Below are positions 8,947-16,971 of a stretch of DNA of 37,289 nt, piece after piece. A program made the translations under genes and the position numbers. How positions within the stretch are numbered: the stretch's first letter is position 1; each line of letters starts with the position of its first letter. The notes under the pieces were generated by a model. The model ran no database searches. It was not told the DNA's origin and saw only the letters and a list, made by a program, of their open reading frames with translations. The stretch is from NCBI GenBank assembly GCA_022844225.1, contig JALHMC010000039.1, positions 1 through 37,289 of the forward strand, written 5' to 3'. The DNA comes from Hyphomicrobiaceae bacterium. Its GTDB lineage: Bacteria; Pseudomonadota; Alphaproteobacteria; Rhizobiales; Hyphomicrobiaceae.

Positions 8947-9345
8947 TCACTGCCCGTCGAGCATGGTCCTGATATCCTTGGCAACGCCCATGGCTTCGGC
9001 GAACTGTTGGGCGTCGCAGAGCGTCTCCATTTTCGAGAACAATTCGTCGAGCTGATCGAGTTTATCGTCAGCCAAGGGCTTCTCTTCGGCCGCGACACCG
9101 AGGTCGGCGGCAATGGCGATGCACGTTTCGGGGGTGGAGGGAGCTGCCTCGGCCTCGGCCGCCGGGGCGGGCACCGAGCCGGTCGTCGTGGCGTCGGTCG
9201 CCGGCGCACCTCCCTGAGACGATTGAGACTCGGTCGAGGCAGCTGGCGGCCTCGCTGGTCCCTCGATTGGAGCAGGTGCCTGCGCCGCGACCGCGGAGGC
9301 CAGCAGAACGCTCAGCGCCACTGCCGTTGCCATACGCTTGATCAT
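8947..9345 (-). CDS. Secreted Ala/Pro-rich protein of unknown function
   Basis: The 132-residue product starts with a typical Sec signal peptide: MIKRMATAVALSVLLASAVAAQ, with likely cleavage after the Ala-Val-Ala-Ala segment. A low-complexity Ala/Pro/Ser/Thr linker spans about residues 25-75. The C-terminal domain of about 55 residues contains two cysteines and acidic helices ending in RTMLDGQ. The start at 9345 is preferred over ATGs at 9360 and 9396 because GAGG lies 9 nt upstream of it. The layout suggests a periplasmic protein with a flexible tether and a small helical domain, perhaps disulfide-bonded. I do not recognise the family. gph lies 82 bp upstream on the same strand. Confidence 0.72.
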   Translation of the reverse strand: MIKRMATAVALSVLLASAVAAQAPAPIEGPARPPAASTESQSSQGGAPATDATTTGSVPAPAAEAEAAPSTPETCIAIAADLGVAAEEKPLADDKLDQLDELFSKMETLCDAQQFAEAMGVAKDIRTMLDGQ

Positions 9346-9427
9346 CAATCTGTTCCTCATCGCATGCGTTGAACGCTCACGCGAGGCCGGTATCACGCCG
9401 GATTGTGTCTGGATCGGGACATGGGGC

Positions 9428-10120
9428 TTACAGGACGTTCAGCGATGCTCGTGGCGGCCTGATCCGGTTGATTGCATCGTAAAGATGATCGTAGTGCTCG
9501 ATCAGTGCGTCCGGTCCGAGCTCGTGCATGGGAATGTCGGTGTAGCCGAATGGCACGCCGATGACCGGGACGCCGGCCGCTCGTGCCGTTTTCAGGTCCG
9601 TGTCGCTATCGCCAATCATCACGGCATGCCTAGGGTCACCGCCCGCGAGACGGATTGCGCCCGTCAGGTGATCGGGATGCGGCTTGTAGACAGGGAACGT
9701 ATCGCGTCCGGCTAGGGCCGCGAAGCGGTCTGCGAGGCCGAGCGTCTCCAAGAGCAGGCGCGACATACCCTCACGCTTGTTGGTGCATACAGCGAGACGG
9801 GCACCTTCGGCAGCAAGACGGTCGAGCGCAGCCTCAAGGCCGGGAAAGGGGTGGCTCTCGACGGCAATATTCTCGGCGTAGTGCGCGAGGAAGTGCTCGA
9901 GTAGGCCGTCGATCTCGGCCTCAGTGTGATTGGCTCCCCGAACCTCGAGGGCACGCACGATCATGGCACGGCCACCGAAGCTGATCGACGGACGGATGCT
10001 CGCCGGTGCGACCGGCTCCAGTCCCACGCGTGTGAGTACATGATTGGTGGCGCGGATCAGATCCGGCGCCGTTTCGACGAGGGTGCCGTCGAGATCGAAA
10101 ACGATGGTCAGGTCGCGCAT
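9428..10120 (-). CDS. gph: Phosphoglycolate phosphatase (HAD superfamily)
   Basis: This 230-residue HAD-family hydrolase matches Gph, which dephosphorylates 2-phosphoglycolate formed by DNA repair or photorespiration. Motif I is FDLDGTLVETAPDL, with the nucleophile Asp9 and the general acid Asp11. Motif II is the Thr in VCTNKREG near residue 115, the motif III Lys is in YKPHPDHL near 145, and motif IV is MIGDSDTDLKTA near 170. The alpha-helical cap domain lies between about residues 15 and 85. It sits between a secreted-protein gene downstream and a divergent short secreted gene upstream. Specificity for phosphoglycolate is by family resemblance; other HAD phosphatases of this type act on other phosphoesters. 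Confidence 0.9.
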   Translation of the reverse strand: MRDLTIVFDLDGTLVETAPDLIRATNHVLTRVGLEPVAPASIRPSISFGGRAMIVRALEVRGANHTEAEIDGLLEHFLAHYAENIAVESHPFPGLEAALDRLAAEGARLAVCTNKREGMSRLLLETLGLADRFAALAGRDTFPVYKPHPDHLTGAIRLAGGDPRHAVMIGDSDTDLKTARAAGVPVIGVPFGYTDIPMHELGPDALIEHYDHLYDAINRIRPPRASLNVL

Positions 10121-10290
10121 GTTTCCCCGGTCGATGACGGTGCGTGGGCTCTTCTGGTGCCCACTTGAAGACTGGATGCGGATCGGAGGGCAAGGGAGAA
10201 CTGCGCCGATGCGGTCGCGGCTCTGAGGAACCGCGGTTGAGAGAGTTCGTTAGCGACATACACGCCGGAAGCTCAAACAGGAGATCCGAC

Positions 10291-10608
10291 ATGATCGAAC
10301 GAACCATCATCGCCGTCGTTTTCGTGATCGCCCTGACTGCGGGCGGCTCCCTCTCGGCCGGTGCGTCGCCGGTTTCTGCTGTCACCGCCACTCCTGGAAA
10401 AATCGGTTCTTCGGGCGCGGGTCTCCAGCTCGTACATGGGCGTCGCCATGGGCGCTGGATGCGCGGACCGCATTGCGTGCGAGCGTGGCACCCTCGCCGG
10501 GGTTGGCACAGGCATCATCGGTGGTGCAATCGCCGGGGTGGGCATTGGCGCCGTTATGGACGGCGTGGGTGCCGGCTCGGGCCGCATGGGCTGCGCTGCC
10601 GGTTCTGA
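10291..10608 (+). CDS. Short secreted His/Arg/Trp-rich protein, uncertain C-terminal frame
   Basis: The ATG at 10291 has an excellent AGGAG 7 nt upstream and begins a convincing signal peptide (MIERTIIAVVFVIALTAGG, then SAGASPVSA). Kept in frame, the mature part of about 75 residues becomes rich in His, Arg, Trp and Gly, as in many small exported proteins of Hyphomicrobiales. After about 10400 the frame one base later shows higher third-position GC and encodes a Gly-rich stretch with two cysteines (glycine-zipper-like, GTGIIGGAIAGVGIGAV) reading to 10672. Either the protein ends as annotated, or a one-base error hides a longer glycine-zipper protein. The function is unknown. Confidence 0.5.
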   Translation: MIERTIIAVVFVIALTAGGSLSAGASPVSAVTATPGKIGSSGAGLQLVHGRRHGRWMRGPHCVRAWHPRRGWHRHHRWCNRRGGHWRRYGRRGCRLGPHGLRCRF

Positions 10609-10734
10609 CTCCGAACACTTGCCGGACTGCGTCGTCTTGCGTGGCTTGGCGTGTGGGCCTACGTGTAGGTGACATTGCGGGGCGTCGCGAGCGGCGCCTC
10701 GCCTGCGCCCGCGTTTGGTCAGCTGGAGACCCCC

Positions 10735-12177
10735 ATGGACAAAAAGGTCATCACCCTTCTGAAGACCCAGTGCTTCATCGACGGTCAATGGGTCGGCACG
10801 CCAGAGATCCCGGTGACGAACCCGGCGACAGGCGAAGAGATCGCCAAGGTGCCGCGTCTCGGCACAGCAGAGACGAAGCAGGCGATCGACGCAGCCGAAA
10901 AGGCGTTCGGGCCCTGGAGCCGCTTGCTGGCGAAAGAGCGCTCAGTAATCCTCAGGAAGTGGTTCGACCTGCAAGTGGCGCATGCCGACGAGCTGGCACT
11001 GCTGTTGACCAGCGAACAAGGCAAGCCCCTGGCAGAGGCGCGTGGCGAGATCATCTACGGTGCGTCGTTCACCGAGTTCTATGCCGAGGAGGCAAAACGC
11101 ATCTACGGCGAGACGATCCCGACCTTTAAGCAGGGCAGCCGCATCATCGTCATCAAGCAGCCGCTCGGTGTCATCGGCGCCATTACGCCCTGGAACTTCC
11201 CGCACGCCATGATCACGCGGAAAGTGTCGCCGGCGCTGGCCGCAGGCTGCACGGTCGTGGTCAAGCCCGCAACCGAGACGCCGCTTACGGCGCTCGCCTT
11301 GGCAGAACTGGCCCGCCAGGCTGGCATTCCGCCGGGCGTGTTCAACGTGATCACCGGGAAGTCGGCCGAGATCGGCAAGGAGCTGACGACGTCGCCGAAG
11401 GTGCGTGGCATCACGTTCACCGGTTCGACCGAGATCGGCAAGGTGTTGATGGCCCAGTCGGCCTCCACCATCAAGAAGGTGGAATTGGAGCTCGGCGGCA
11501 ACGCGCCGTTCCTCGTGTTCGACGATGCCGACATCGACAAGGCGATCGAGGGCGCCATGGCGTCCAAGTACCGGAATGCCGGGCAGACGTGTGTGTGCGC
11601 CAACCGGTTCCTGGTGCAAGAGGGCGTCTACGACGAGTTCGTCCAGAAGCTTGCCAAGACGGCTGCCGCCATGAAGGTCGGTAACGGCGTCGAGGCCGGG
11701 GTGGCACAGGGGCCACTGATCAACCCGGCCGCCATCGACAAGGTCGAGGAGCATATCCAGGACGCAGTTTCGAAGGGCGCGAAGATCGTGACCGGCGGCA
11801 AGCGCCATGCGCTGGGCGGCACGTTCTTCGAACCGACGGTGCTCGCCAACGTGACGCCCGACATGAAGTGCGCAAGGGAAGAGACATTCGGGCCAGTCGC
11901 CCCGGTCTTCAAATTCAAGACCGAGGAGGAAGGCATCCGGATGGCCAACGACACCGAGTTCGGCCTCGCCTGCTATTTCTACGCCCGCGACATCGGGCGC
12001 GTGTGGCGGGTCGCCGAGGGCCTCGAATATGGCATGGTCGGCATCAACGAGGGCATCATCTCGACCGAACTGGCGCCGTTCGGCGGCGTGAAGGAATCGG
12101 GCCTCGGCCGCGAAGGCTCCGCCCACGGCATCGATGGCTTCGTCGAGTTGAAGTACATGCTGATGGGCGGGTTGTGA
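10735..12177 (+). CDS. gabD: NAD(P)-dependent succinate-semialdehyde dehydrogenase GabD
   Basis: This 480-residue aldehyde dehydrogenase oxidises succinate semialdehyde to succinate, the last step of GABA degradation. The cofactor-binding ITPWNFPHAMITRKV region is near residue 150 and GSTEIGKVLM near 235. The general base is Glu252 in ELGGN, and the catalytic Cys286 lies in GQTCVCANR, the double-cysteine arrangement usual in GabD. The C-terminal PFGGVKESGLGREGS block is near 450. GGAG lies 6 nt before the ATG at 10735; the frame is open 22 codons further upstream without similarity. rpiA starts 3 bp after the stop, so the two are probably co-transcribed. No GABA transaminase gene is adjacent. 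Confidence 0.92.
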   Translation: MDKKVITLLKTQCFIDGQWVGTPEIPVTNPATGEEIAKVPRLGTAETKQAIDAAEKAFGPWSRLLAKERSVILRKWFDLQVAHADELALLLTSEQGKPLAEARGEIIYGASFTEFYAEEAKRIYGETIPTFKQGSRIIVIKQPLGVIGAITPWNFPHAMITRKVSPALAAGCTVVVKPATETPLTALALAELARQAGIPPGVFNVITGKSAEIGKELTTSPKVRGITFTGSTEIGKVLMAQSASTIKKVELELGGNAPFLVFDDADIDKAIEGAMASKYRNAGQTCVCANRFLVQEGVYDEFVQKLAKTAAAMKVGNGVEAGVAQGPLINPAAIDKVEEHIQDAVSKGAKIVTGGKRHALGGTFFEPTVLANVTPDMKCAREETFGPVAPVFKFKTEEEGIRMANDTEFGLACYFYARDIGRVWRVAEGLEYGMVGINEGIISTELAPFGGVKESGLGREGSAHGIDGFVELKYMLMGGL

Positions 12178-12180
12178 GCA

Positions 12181-12891
12181 ATGAGCCCCGACGAGATGAA
12201 GCGCCAGGCCGCGCTGAAGGCTATCGAGCTGGTGGAGCCGGGCATGCGGCTGGGGCTCGGCACGGGCTCTACGGCGCGGCACTTCGTAGACCTGCTCGGC
12301 GCAAAAGTTAAGGCGGGGCTCGATGTGATCTGCGTGCCGACGTCCAACGTGACGCGTGTGCAGGCGGAAAGCCTCGGCATCCGGCTGACGACTCTCGACG
12401 AAACTCCGGAACTGGATCTCACCGTCGATGGTGCCGACGAGCTGACGGACGATCTCGCTCTCATCAAGGGCGGCGGCGGGGCGCTGTTGCGCGAGAAGAT
12501 CGTGGCAATGGCCTCGGACCGGATGGTGGTCATTGCCGACCTTTCGAAGCGTGTGCCGCGGCTCGGGGCGTTTCCGCTCCCGGTCGAGATCGTGCGCTTC
12601 GGTTGGCGGTCGACCGAGGATTGGGTGCACTCGTGCCTCGAGGAGGCCGGTTGCTCAGGGGCGGTCACTCTGCGACGCCTGGCGGGTGGAGAGGCGTTCA
12701 TCACGGACAACGGCAACTACATCCTCGACTGTGCACTCGGGCGCATCGATGATCCGGACATACTGCACGATTTGCTTAAGTCGGCACCAGGTGTCGTCGA
12801 GACGGGGCTGTTCCTCGGCATCGCAGATACGGCGTTCGTGGCAGACGCGAATGGTGTCGTCACATTGCGTGCTCCCGACGACGAGACGTGA
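12181..12891 (+). CDS. rpiA: Ribose-5-phosphate isomerase A
   Basis: RpiA interconverts ribose 5-phosphate and ribulose 5-phosphate in the pentose phosphate pathway. The 236-residue protein shows the family signatures: GLGTGSTA near residue 26, the VPTSNVT loop near 56, the catalytic DGADE near 82, [11 protein letters not shown] near 97, and [10 protein letters not shown] near 178. The start lies 3 bp after the gabD stop and probably uses the GC-rich GGGCGGG purine run at the end of gabD. glutathione reductase follows 170 bp downstream. In many relatives a DUF2059 gene sits between rpiA and gor; none is visible here. Confidence 0.97.
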   Translation: MSPDEMKRQAALKAIELVEPGMRLGLGTGSTARHFVDLLGAKVKAGLDVICVPTSNVTRVQAESLGIRLTTLDETPELDLTVDGADELTDDLALIKGGGGALLREKIVAMASDRMVVIADLSKRVPRLGAFPLPVEIVRFGWRSTEDWVHSCLEEAGCSGAVTLRRLAGGEAFITDNGNYILDCALGRIDDPDILHDLLKSAPGVVETGLFLGIADTAFVADANGVVTLRAPDDET

Positions 12892-12905
12892 CACGCCCCG
12901 GCGAA

Positions 12906-12924
12906 CGGCGCTTCTTGAGCGCCG
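12906..12924 (+). terminator. Hairpin after rpiA
   Basis: CGGCGCT (12906-12912) and AGCGCCG (12918-12924) form a perfect 7-bp stem with a 5-nt loop, 14 bp after the rpiA stop. It is followed by GGTGAATTT and not by a clean U-run, so terminator activity is only likely. Confidence 0.45.
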
Positions 12925-13061
12925 GGTGAATTTCAGGGGCATGTGAAGCGTGCACACCCTGCGTCCAGGTGCCGATCCGAGCGACTTGAGGTATCAACGT
13001 CTCGATCGAATCCACAAAAGGGCCACGGCGCACCGCCGTCGAGGCCGCGCGGGAGCACGGC

Positions 13062-14435
13062 ATGACGCATTTCGATTATGACCTCTTCGTCATCGGAGCC
13101 GGCTCCGGTGGCGTCCGAGCGGCGCGCATCGCGGCTACGCATGGCGCCAAAGTGGCGATTGCCGAGGAGTATCGCTTCGGCGGCACCTGCGTCATCCGCG
13201 GTTGCGTGCCAAAGAAGCTGTTGGTCTATGCGAGCCGCTTCCAGGACGACTTCGAAGATGCCGCGGGCTTCGGGTGGACCGTGGGAGAGCGGCAGTTCGA
13301 CTGGGCGACCCTGATCGCCAACAAGGATGCCGAGATCGGTCGCCTCGAAGGCATCTACAAGCGGAATCTCGAGCGGGCCGGCGTCACGATCTTCGAAAGT
13401 CGCGCGGTGCTCGAAGGCCCTCACATTGTGCGTCTCGCCAAACCGCATAAAACCGTACGTGCAAAGACGATTCTCGTTGCGACCGGCGGTTGGCCAAACC
13501 TCGATAACGAACTCGAGGGGTGCGAGCACGTCATCACCTCGAACGAGGCGTTCCATCTGAAGGAGATGCCCAAGAGAGTCATCGTCGCGGGTGGCGGCTA
13601 CATCGCGGTCGAGTTCGCCGGAATCTTCGCCGGCCTCGGCGCGGAGACGACCCTCATCTACCGGGGCCCCAAGATCCTGCGCGGCTTCGACGAGGATGTC
13701 CGGGACGCGCTGATGGAGGAACTGCCGCGCCGCGGCATCCGGATCGTCACCGAGAAGGTTTTCACGCGGATCGAGAAATCGGGCACGGGGCTCGTCGGCC
13801 ATGTGACCGGTGGCGGTCGCCTCGAGGCCGACGCGATCATGTTCGCGATCGGCCGCACCCCGAACACGGCCGGCTTGGGTCTTGAGGCTGCGGGCGTGGA
13901 AACGACCCGGAACGGCGCGATCAAGGTCGACGGGCATTCGCGCACGAACATCGAGAGCATCTATGCCGTCGGTGACGTTACAGATCGCGTCGCACTGACG
14001 CCCGTGGCGATCCGCGAGGGGCACGCCTTCGCCGACAGCCTCTATGGCGGCAGGCCGTGGTCTACGGACTACGAGATGATCCCCACCGCCGTGTTCTCGA
14101 CGCCGGAAGTGGGCACGGTTGGAATGACCGAGGCCGAGGCACGCGCGGCCCACTCCGAGATCGACATCTACAAGGCGCGTTTCCGGCCCATGAAGGGCAC
14201 GTTGTCCGGCCGCGAGGAGCGGATGCTGATGAAGCTCATCGTCGAAGCGAAGGGCGGCCGGGTGCTTGGCTGCCACATCGTCGGGCCGGACGCCGGCGAG
14301 ATGGTGCAGATGGCAGCCATAGCGATGCGCATGGGCGCGACAAAAGCCGATTTCGACCGAACCATGGCGCTGCACCCGAGCGCGGCGGAGGAATTGGTGA
14401 CGATGCGCGAGAAGTGGACGCCACCTGCTGGCTGA
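13062..14435 (+). CDS. gor: Glutathione-disulfide reductase
   Basis: The 457-residue flavoprotein reduces oxidised glutathione with NADPH in the cytosol. It begins with an FAD-binding GAGSGGVRAARIAA motif near residue 11. The redox-active disulfide is Cys43/Cys48 in GGTCVIRGCVPKK. The NAD(P)-binding GGGYIAVEFAGIFAGLG is near 175, followed by arginines fitting NADPH specificity (YRG near 198). The second FAD motif, YAVGDVTDRV, is near 305. The C-terminal catalytic pair is His438 with Glu443 in HPSAAEE. GGGAG precedes the start. The sequence pattern fits glutathione reductase better than mercuric or trypanothione reductase. rpiA lies upstream and an outer-membrane protein downstream. Confidence 0.96.
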   Translation: MTHFDYDLFVIGAGSGGVRAARIAATHGAKVAIAEEYRFGGTCVIRGCVPKKLLVYASRFQDDFEDAAGFGWTVGERQFDWATLIANKDAEIGRLEGIYKRNLERAGVTIFESRAVLEGPHIVRLAKPHKTVRAKTILVATGGWPNLDNELEGCEHVITSNEAFHLKEMPKRVIVAGGGYIAVEFAGIFAGLGAETTLIYRGPKILRGFDEDVRDALMEELPRRGIRIVTEKVFTRIEKSGTGLVGHVTGGGRLEADAIMFAIGRTPNTAGLGLEAAGVETTRNGAIKVDGHSRTNIESIYAVGDVTDRVALTPVAIREGHAFADSLYGGRPWSTDYEMIPTAVFSTPEVGTVGMTEAEARAAHSEIDIYKARFRPMKGTLSGREERMLMKLIVEAKGGRVLGCHIVGPDAGEMVQMAAIAMRMGATKADFDRTMALHPSAAEELVTMREKWTPPAG

Positions 14436-14593
14436 CCGCGGCACTGAACGGCGCGCCAATCCAGGTTTGCTCCAAGTGTCGATTGTCGGCCACGTCAGCG
14501 GCGAAGTCTCTGGTTCGACCGACGTTGACGCTTTCCCGAATCAGCGAATCCTGCAATTCGATTTATCGAAGAATTTGACGTGGGGGAAATCGC

Positions 14594-15277
14594 ATGGCTG
14601 GACGGAAACTGTTGAATGCTGCGGCAGGGGTTTTGCTCGCGCTGACAGGCATCGCTTCCGCTGATGCGCAAACCTACGACGGCTCCGGTCTCGTGAAGTT
14701 CGGCGTTTTCGGGCAGGGAACCTTCCTCGAGATCGACGAGACACTGCCGGCCATCGCGAGCGGATCGTCGAACGGCTTCGCTGGTGGTGTATCGGCTGGA
14801 TATGACCTGACGCTTCACCGCAGCATGCTGCTTGGCATCGAGGTCGACGGCAGCTTCGGTGATGTGCGAGACACACCCTTTCTCACCGACTACGGCATGG
14901 ATTGGCTCGTGACGGTCAGAGGCCGCCTTGGCGTCTACGTTCGGCCAGATTGGCTGATCTACGGATCGGCGGGCGTTGGGTTCCTCGGGATGGAAGCGCA
15001 ACGGCCGGGTATCGGCAATAAATCCGCGGAAACGATGACTGGCTTCGTCGCCAGCGTCGGCACCGAGATCGACATCCGCCACGCGATCCTGTTCACAGAA
15101 TATCTCTATGGTAATTTCGAGAGCAGCTTCGAGCTACCGCAGGGCGCACTTCTGCCTCCGATCGATCACAAGGTCGACATCGACGCGCACCTTGTCCGCG
15201 TTGGTCTGAAGTTCAAGGTTGGGCACGACTACGCGCACGATTCGGACCACTACAAGCGGCATGAGCCTCTGAAATAA
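14594..15277 (+). CDS. Outer-membrane beta-barrel protein (Omp25-like)
   Basis: The 227-residue product has a signal peptide (MAGRKLLNAAAGVLLALTG, cleavage after SADA). Repeated alternating hydrophobic strands with Gly and aromatic residues follow, such as GVFGQGTFLEI, GFAGGVSAGYDL, WLVTVRGRLGVYV and YGSAGVGFLG. This fits the eight-stranded barrels of the Omp25/OmpW/OmpA-domain families found in Hyphomicrobiales. It lacks the usual terminal aromatic: the last strand (HLVRVGLKFKVG) is followed by a charged His/Asp/Lys tail of about 16 residues. GGGGGAAATCGC precedes the ATG. A clear intrinsic terminator follows 29 bp after the stop, so it is probably the last or only gene of its transcript. 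Confidence 0.8.
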   Translation: MAGRKLLNAAAGVLLALTGIASADAQTYDGSGLVKFGVFGQGTFLEIDETLPAIASGSSNGFAGGVSAGYDLTLHRSMLLGIEVDGSFGDVRDTPFLTDYGMDWLVTVRGRLGVYVRPDWLIYGSAGVGFLGMEAQRPGIGNKSAETMTGFVASVGTEIDIRHAILFTEYLYGNFESSFELPQGALLPPIDHKVDIDAHLVRVGLKFKVGHDYAHDSDHYKRHEPLK

Positions 15278-15305
15278 TGGGGATGTCGGCAGGGATGCGA
15301 AAGAG

Positions 15306-15342
15306 CCGTCACCCCGACCAAGGGTGGCGGTTTTCGTGTTTT
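15306..15342 (+). terminator. Intrinsic terminator after the beta-barrel gene
   Basis: CCGTCACCC (15306-15314) pairs with GGGTGGCGG (15322-15330) as a 9-bp stem with one G-U wobble and a 7-nt loop. It is followed directly by TTTTCGTGTTTT. Position and U-run make this a convincing rho-independent terminator for the gene ending at 15277. Confidence 0.85.
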
Positions 15343-15427
15343 CGGGGGACTTGCTGGCTGGGGGCCGGATGCCTGAAGCTATCAGAGAGGGCGGCTAGTT
15401 CAGCGATCTTCGACGGGAGTATCGGTG

Positions 15428-16183
15428 ATGAGATGCCTCGAAGGACGGGTTGCGCTGGTGTCTGGCGCCGGCAATGGCCTTGGCCGTGCCATAGCGAAGG
15501 CGCTGGCTTCCAGTGGTGCGCATGTCCACATTGCCGAGGTCGACGCCGTGGCGGCTTCGCGCGTCGCAGCCGAGATCTGCGAGGAGGGGGGGGCTGCCAC
15601 CGGACACGCGGTCGACGTGACGCTGGGCCAGGACGTTGCCGCGCTGCTCCGCGCTGTTGACGTTGCTCACGGCAGGCTCGACATCCTGGTCAACAATGCG
15701 GGAATGAATGTGCGCGCCGACTTCCGGCATCTTTCGGAAGCCGACTGGAACACAATCCGTGAGGTCAACCTCGACGGTGTCGTGCGTCTGGCGCGGGGAA
15801 GTTTCGAGCTGCTTCGGCGCTCGGGCAATGCGTCGATCGTCAACGTTGCCTCTATTCTTGCCGAGCACGGCATGCGACAGCTCGTGGCGTATTCGACGAC
15901 CAAGGGCGCGGTGATCGCATTGACCAAGGCGCTGTCTGTCGAGTACGCCGGCTTCGGCATTCGCGTGAATGCTGTCTGTCCCGGTTTCGTGGAGACGGCA
16001 ATGACGGCGCGGGTCTTGCGCATCCCGGCCTTCTCGAAGGCTCTGGTCGACAAGACGCCGATGCGCCGGTTCGGGCGGCCCGAGGAGATTGCTGCTGTCG
16101 TCGTCTTCCTCTCGTCGGACGCGGCATCTTTCGTCACCGGGGCAACCCTCGCAGTCGATGGCGGAATGTCGGCGCAGCTGTGA
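15428..16183 (+). CDS. Short-chain dehydrogenase/reductase (SDR family)
   Basis: The 251-residue protein is a classical SDR, an NAD(P)-dependent oxidoreductase. The cofactor motif SGAGNGLGRAIA is near residue 14, NNAGMN near 90, and the catalytic triad is Ser142, Tyr155 and Lys159 (YSTTK). VNAVCPGFVETAM follows near 180 and GGMSAQL ends the protein, as in FabG-like enzymes. GGGAG lies 9 nt before the ATG at 15428; a GTG one codon earlier (15425) is an equally spaced alternative. The substrate cannot be told from sequence. It follows a terminator, and the YceI gene lies 39 bp downstream. Confidence 0.92.
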   Translation: MRCLEGRVALVSGAGNGLGRAIAKALASSGAHVHIAEVDAVAASRVAAEICEEGGAATGHAVDVTLGQDVAALLRAVDVAHGRLDILVNNAGMNVRADFRHLSEADWNTIREVNLDGVVRLARGSFELLRRSGNASIVNVASILAEHGMRQLVAYSTTKGAVIALTKALSVEYAGFGIRVNAVCPGFVETAMTARVLRIPAFSKALVDKTPMRRFGRPEEIAAVVVFLSSDAASFVTGATLAVDGGMSAQL

Positions 16184-16222
16184 GCCCAGCCGGCGGCCGA
16201 ATTGATCGCAGGATGGTACAAG

Positions 16223-16849
16223 ATGGGTATGAGGAAGCGCTTCGGTCTCAGGCGCACGACGACCGTGCTTGCGGCGCTCGCACTTGCCGGAGGATTGCCG
16301 GTCGGATCGCGGGCGTTGGCCGAGACTTACACGCTCGCCGGAGGTCACTCGACGATCGTCCTGAGCTGGAGCCATGCGGGGCTTTCACGACATTCGGCGC
16401 GGGTCGTCGGCATCGAGGGAACGCTGGAGCTGGATACGGACACTCCGGAGGCCGCGCGTGTCGACGTGAAAATCGACCCTTCAAAGATCTCGTCCGGCGT
16501 CGGGGCCTTGGATCGACTCCTGCGCAGCGCAGATTTTTTCGACGTGGCGGCTCATCCGACGATCGCGTTTCAAAGCACGAGCGTGGTCCGGACCGGGGAG
16601 CGAACCGGAGACGTCACGGGTGATCTGACGATTAGAGGTACAACGCGACCGGTCACGTTGAGCGTGACCTGGAATTTCACCGGAGAGCATCCGTTGGGCC
16701 TAATAAACCCGAGCTTCTCCGGCAAGTTCGTCTCCGGTTTCTCGGCAACGGCGCGCTTGCTCAGGAGCGAGTGGGGCCTTGGGCGGGGTGCTCCTTTGAT
16801 CTCCGATGATATCGACATTGCCATCGAGTTGGAGGCTGTAAGGCGTTGA
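16223..16849 (+). CDS. YceI-family periplasmic lipid-binding protein
   Basis: The 208-residue product carries a twin-arginine-looking basic N-terminus and hydrophobic signal segment (to about residue 33), then a YceI domain. This is a lipocalin-like barrel that binds isoprenoids or other amphiphiles in the periplasm. Family features visible are the opening STIVLSWSHAGLSRHSARV segment, VDVKIDPSKISSGV near residue 90, the DFFDVAAHPTIAFQST block near 113 and DLTIRGTTRPVTL near 143. The ATG at 16223 is preferred; a TTG at 16202 would only add seven residues. Some YceI genes sit beside a cytochrome b561 gene, but none is present here. Confidence 0.88.
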   Translation: MGMRKRFGLRRTTTVLAALALAGGLPVGSRALAETYTLAGGHSTIVLSWSHAGLSRHSARVVGIEGTLELDTDTPEAARVDVKIDPSKISSGVGALDRLLRSADFFDVAAHPTIAFQSTSVVRTGERTGDVTGDLTIRGTTRPVTLSVTWNFTGEHPLGLINPSFSGKFVSGFSATARLLRSEWGLGRGAPLISDDIDIAIELEAVRR

Positions 16850-16971
16850 TCCGCGGGTCGGTAAGAATGTGTGCTTAAGTTGCTATAATCATTAAATTTA
16901 TAGCTGTTTACGGCTTGTCTTTTCTAGTGCCTTTGCAAGTGTCGCAGCAATGGGATCTGGAATCACGAACG
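16850..16971 (+). promoter_or_regulatory. AT-rich intergenic region with a TATAAT element
   Basis: This 122-bp gap is much richer in A/T than its surroundings, especially 16875-16915. It contains an exact TATAAT at 16884-16889, about 83 bp upstream of the PAS-protein ATG. A good -35 element at 17-bp spacing is not visible (GTAAGA), so the promoter call is tentative. Confidence 0.4.

Noticed and set aside
10942..12630. A 562-codon open frame on the minus strand opposite gabD and rpiA.
   Set aside because: It lies entirely antisense to two clearly conserved genes, is rich in His, Asp and Leu as expected for a reverse-frame shadow, and has no recognisable motif or ribosome-binding site.
12933..14459. 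A 508-codon open frame on the minus strand opposite gor.
   Set aside because: It is antisense to an intact glutathione reductase gene with composition typical of high-GC shadows; no motif or Shine-Dalgarno is seen.
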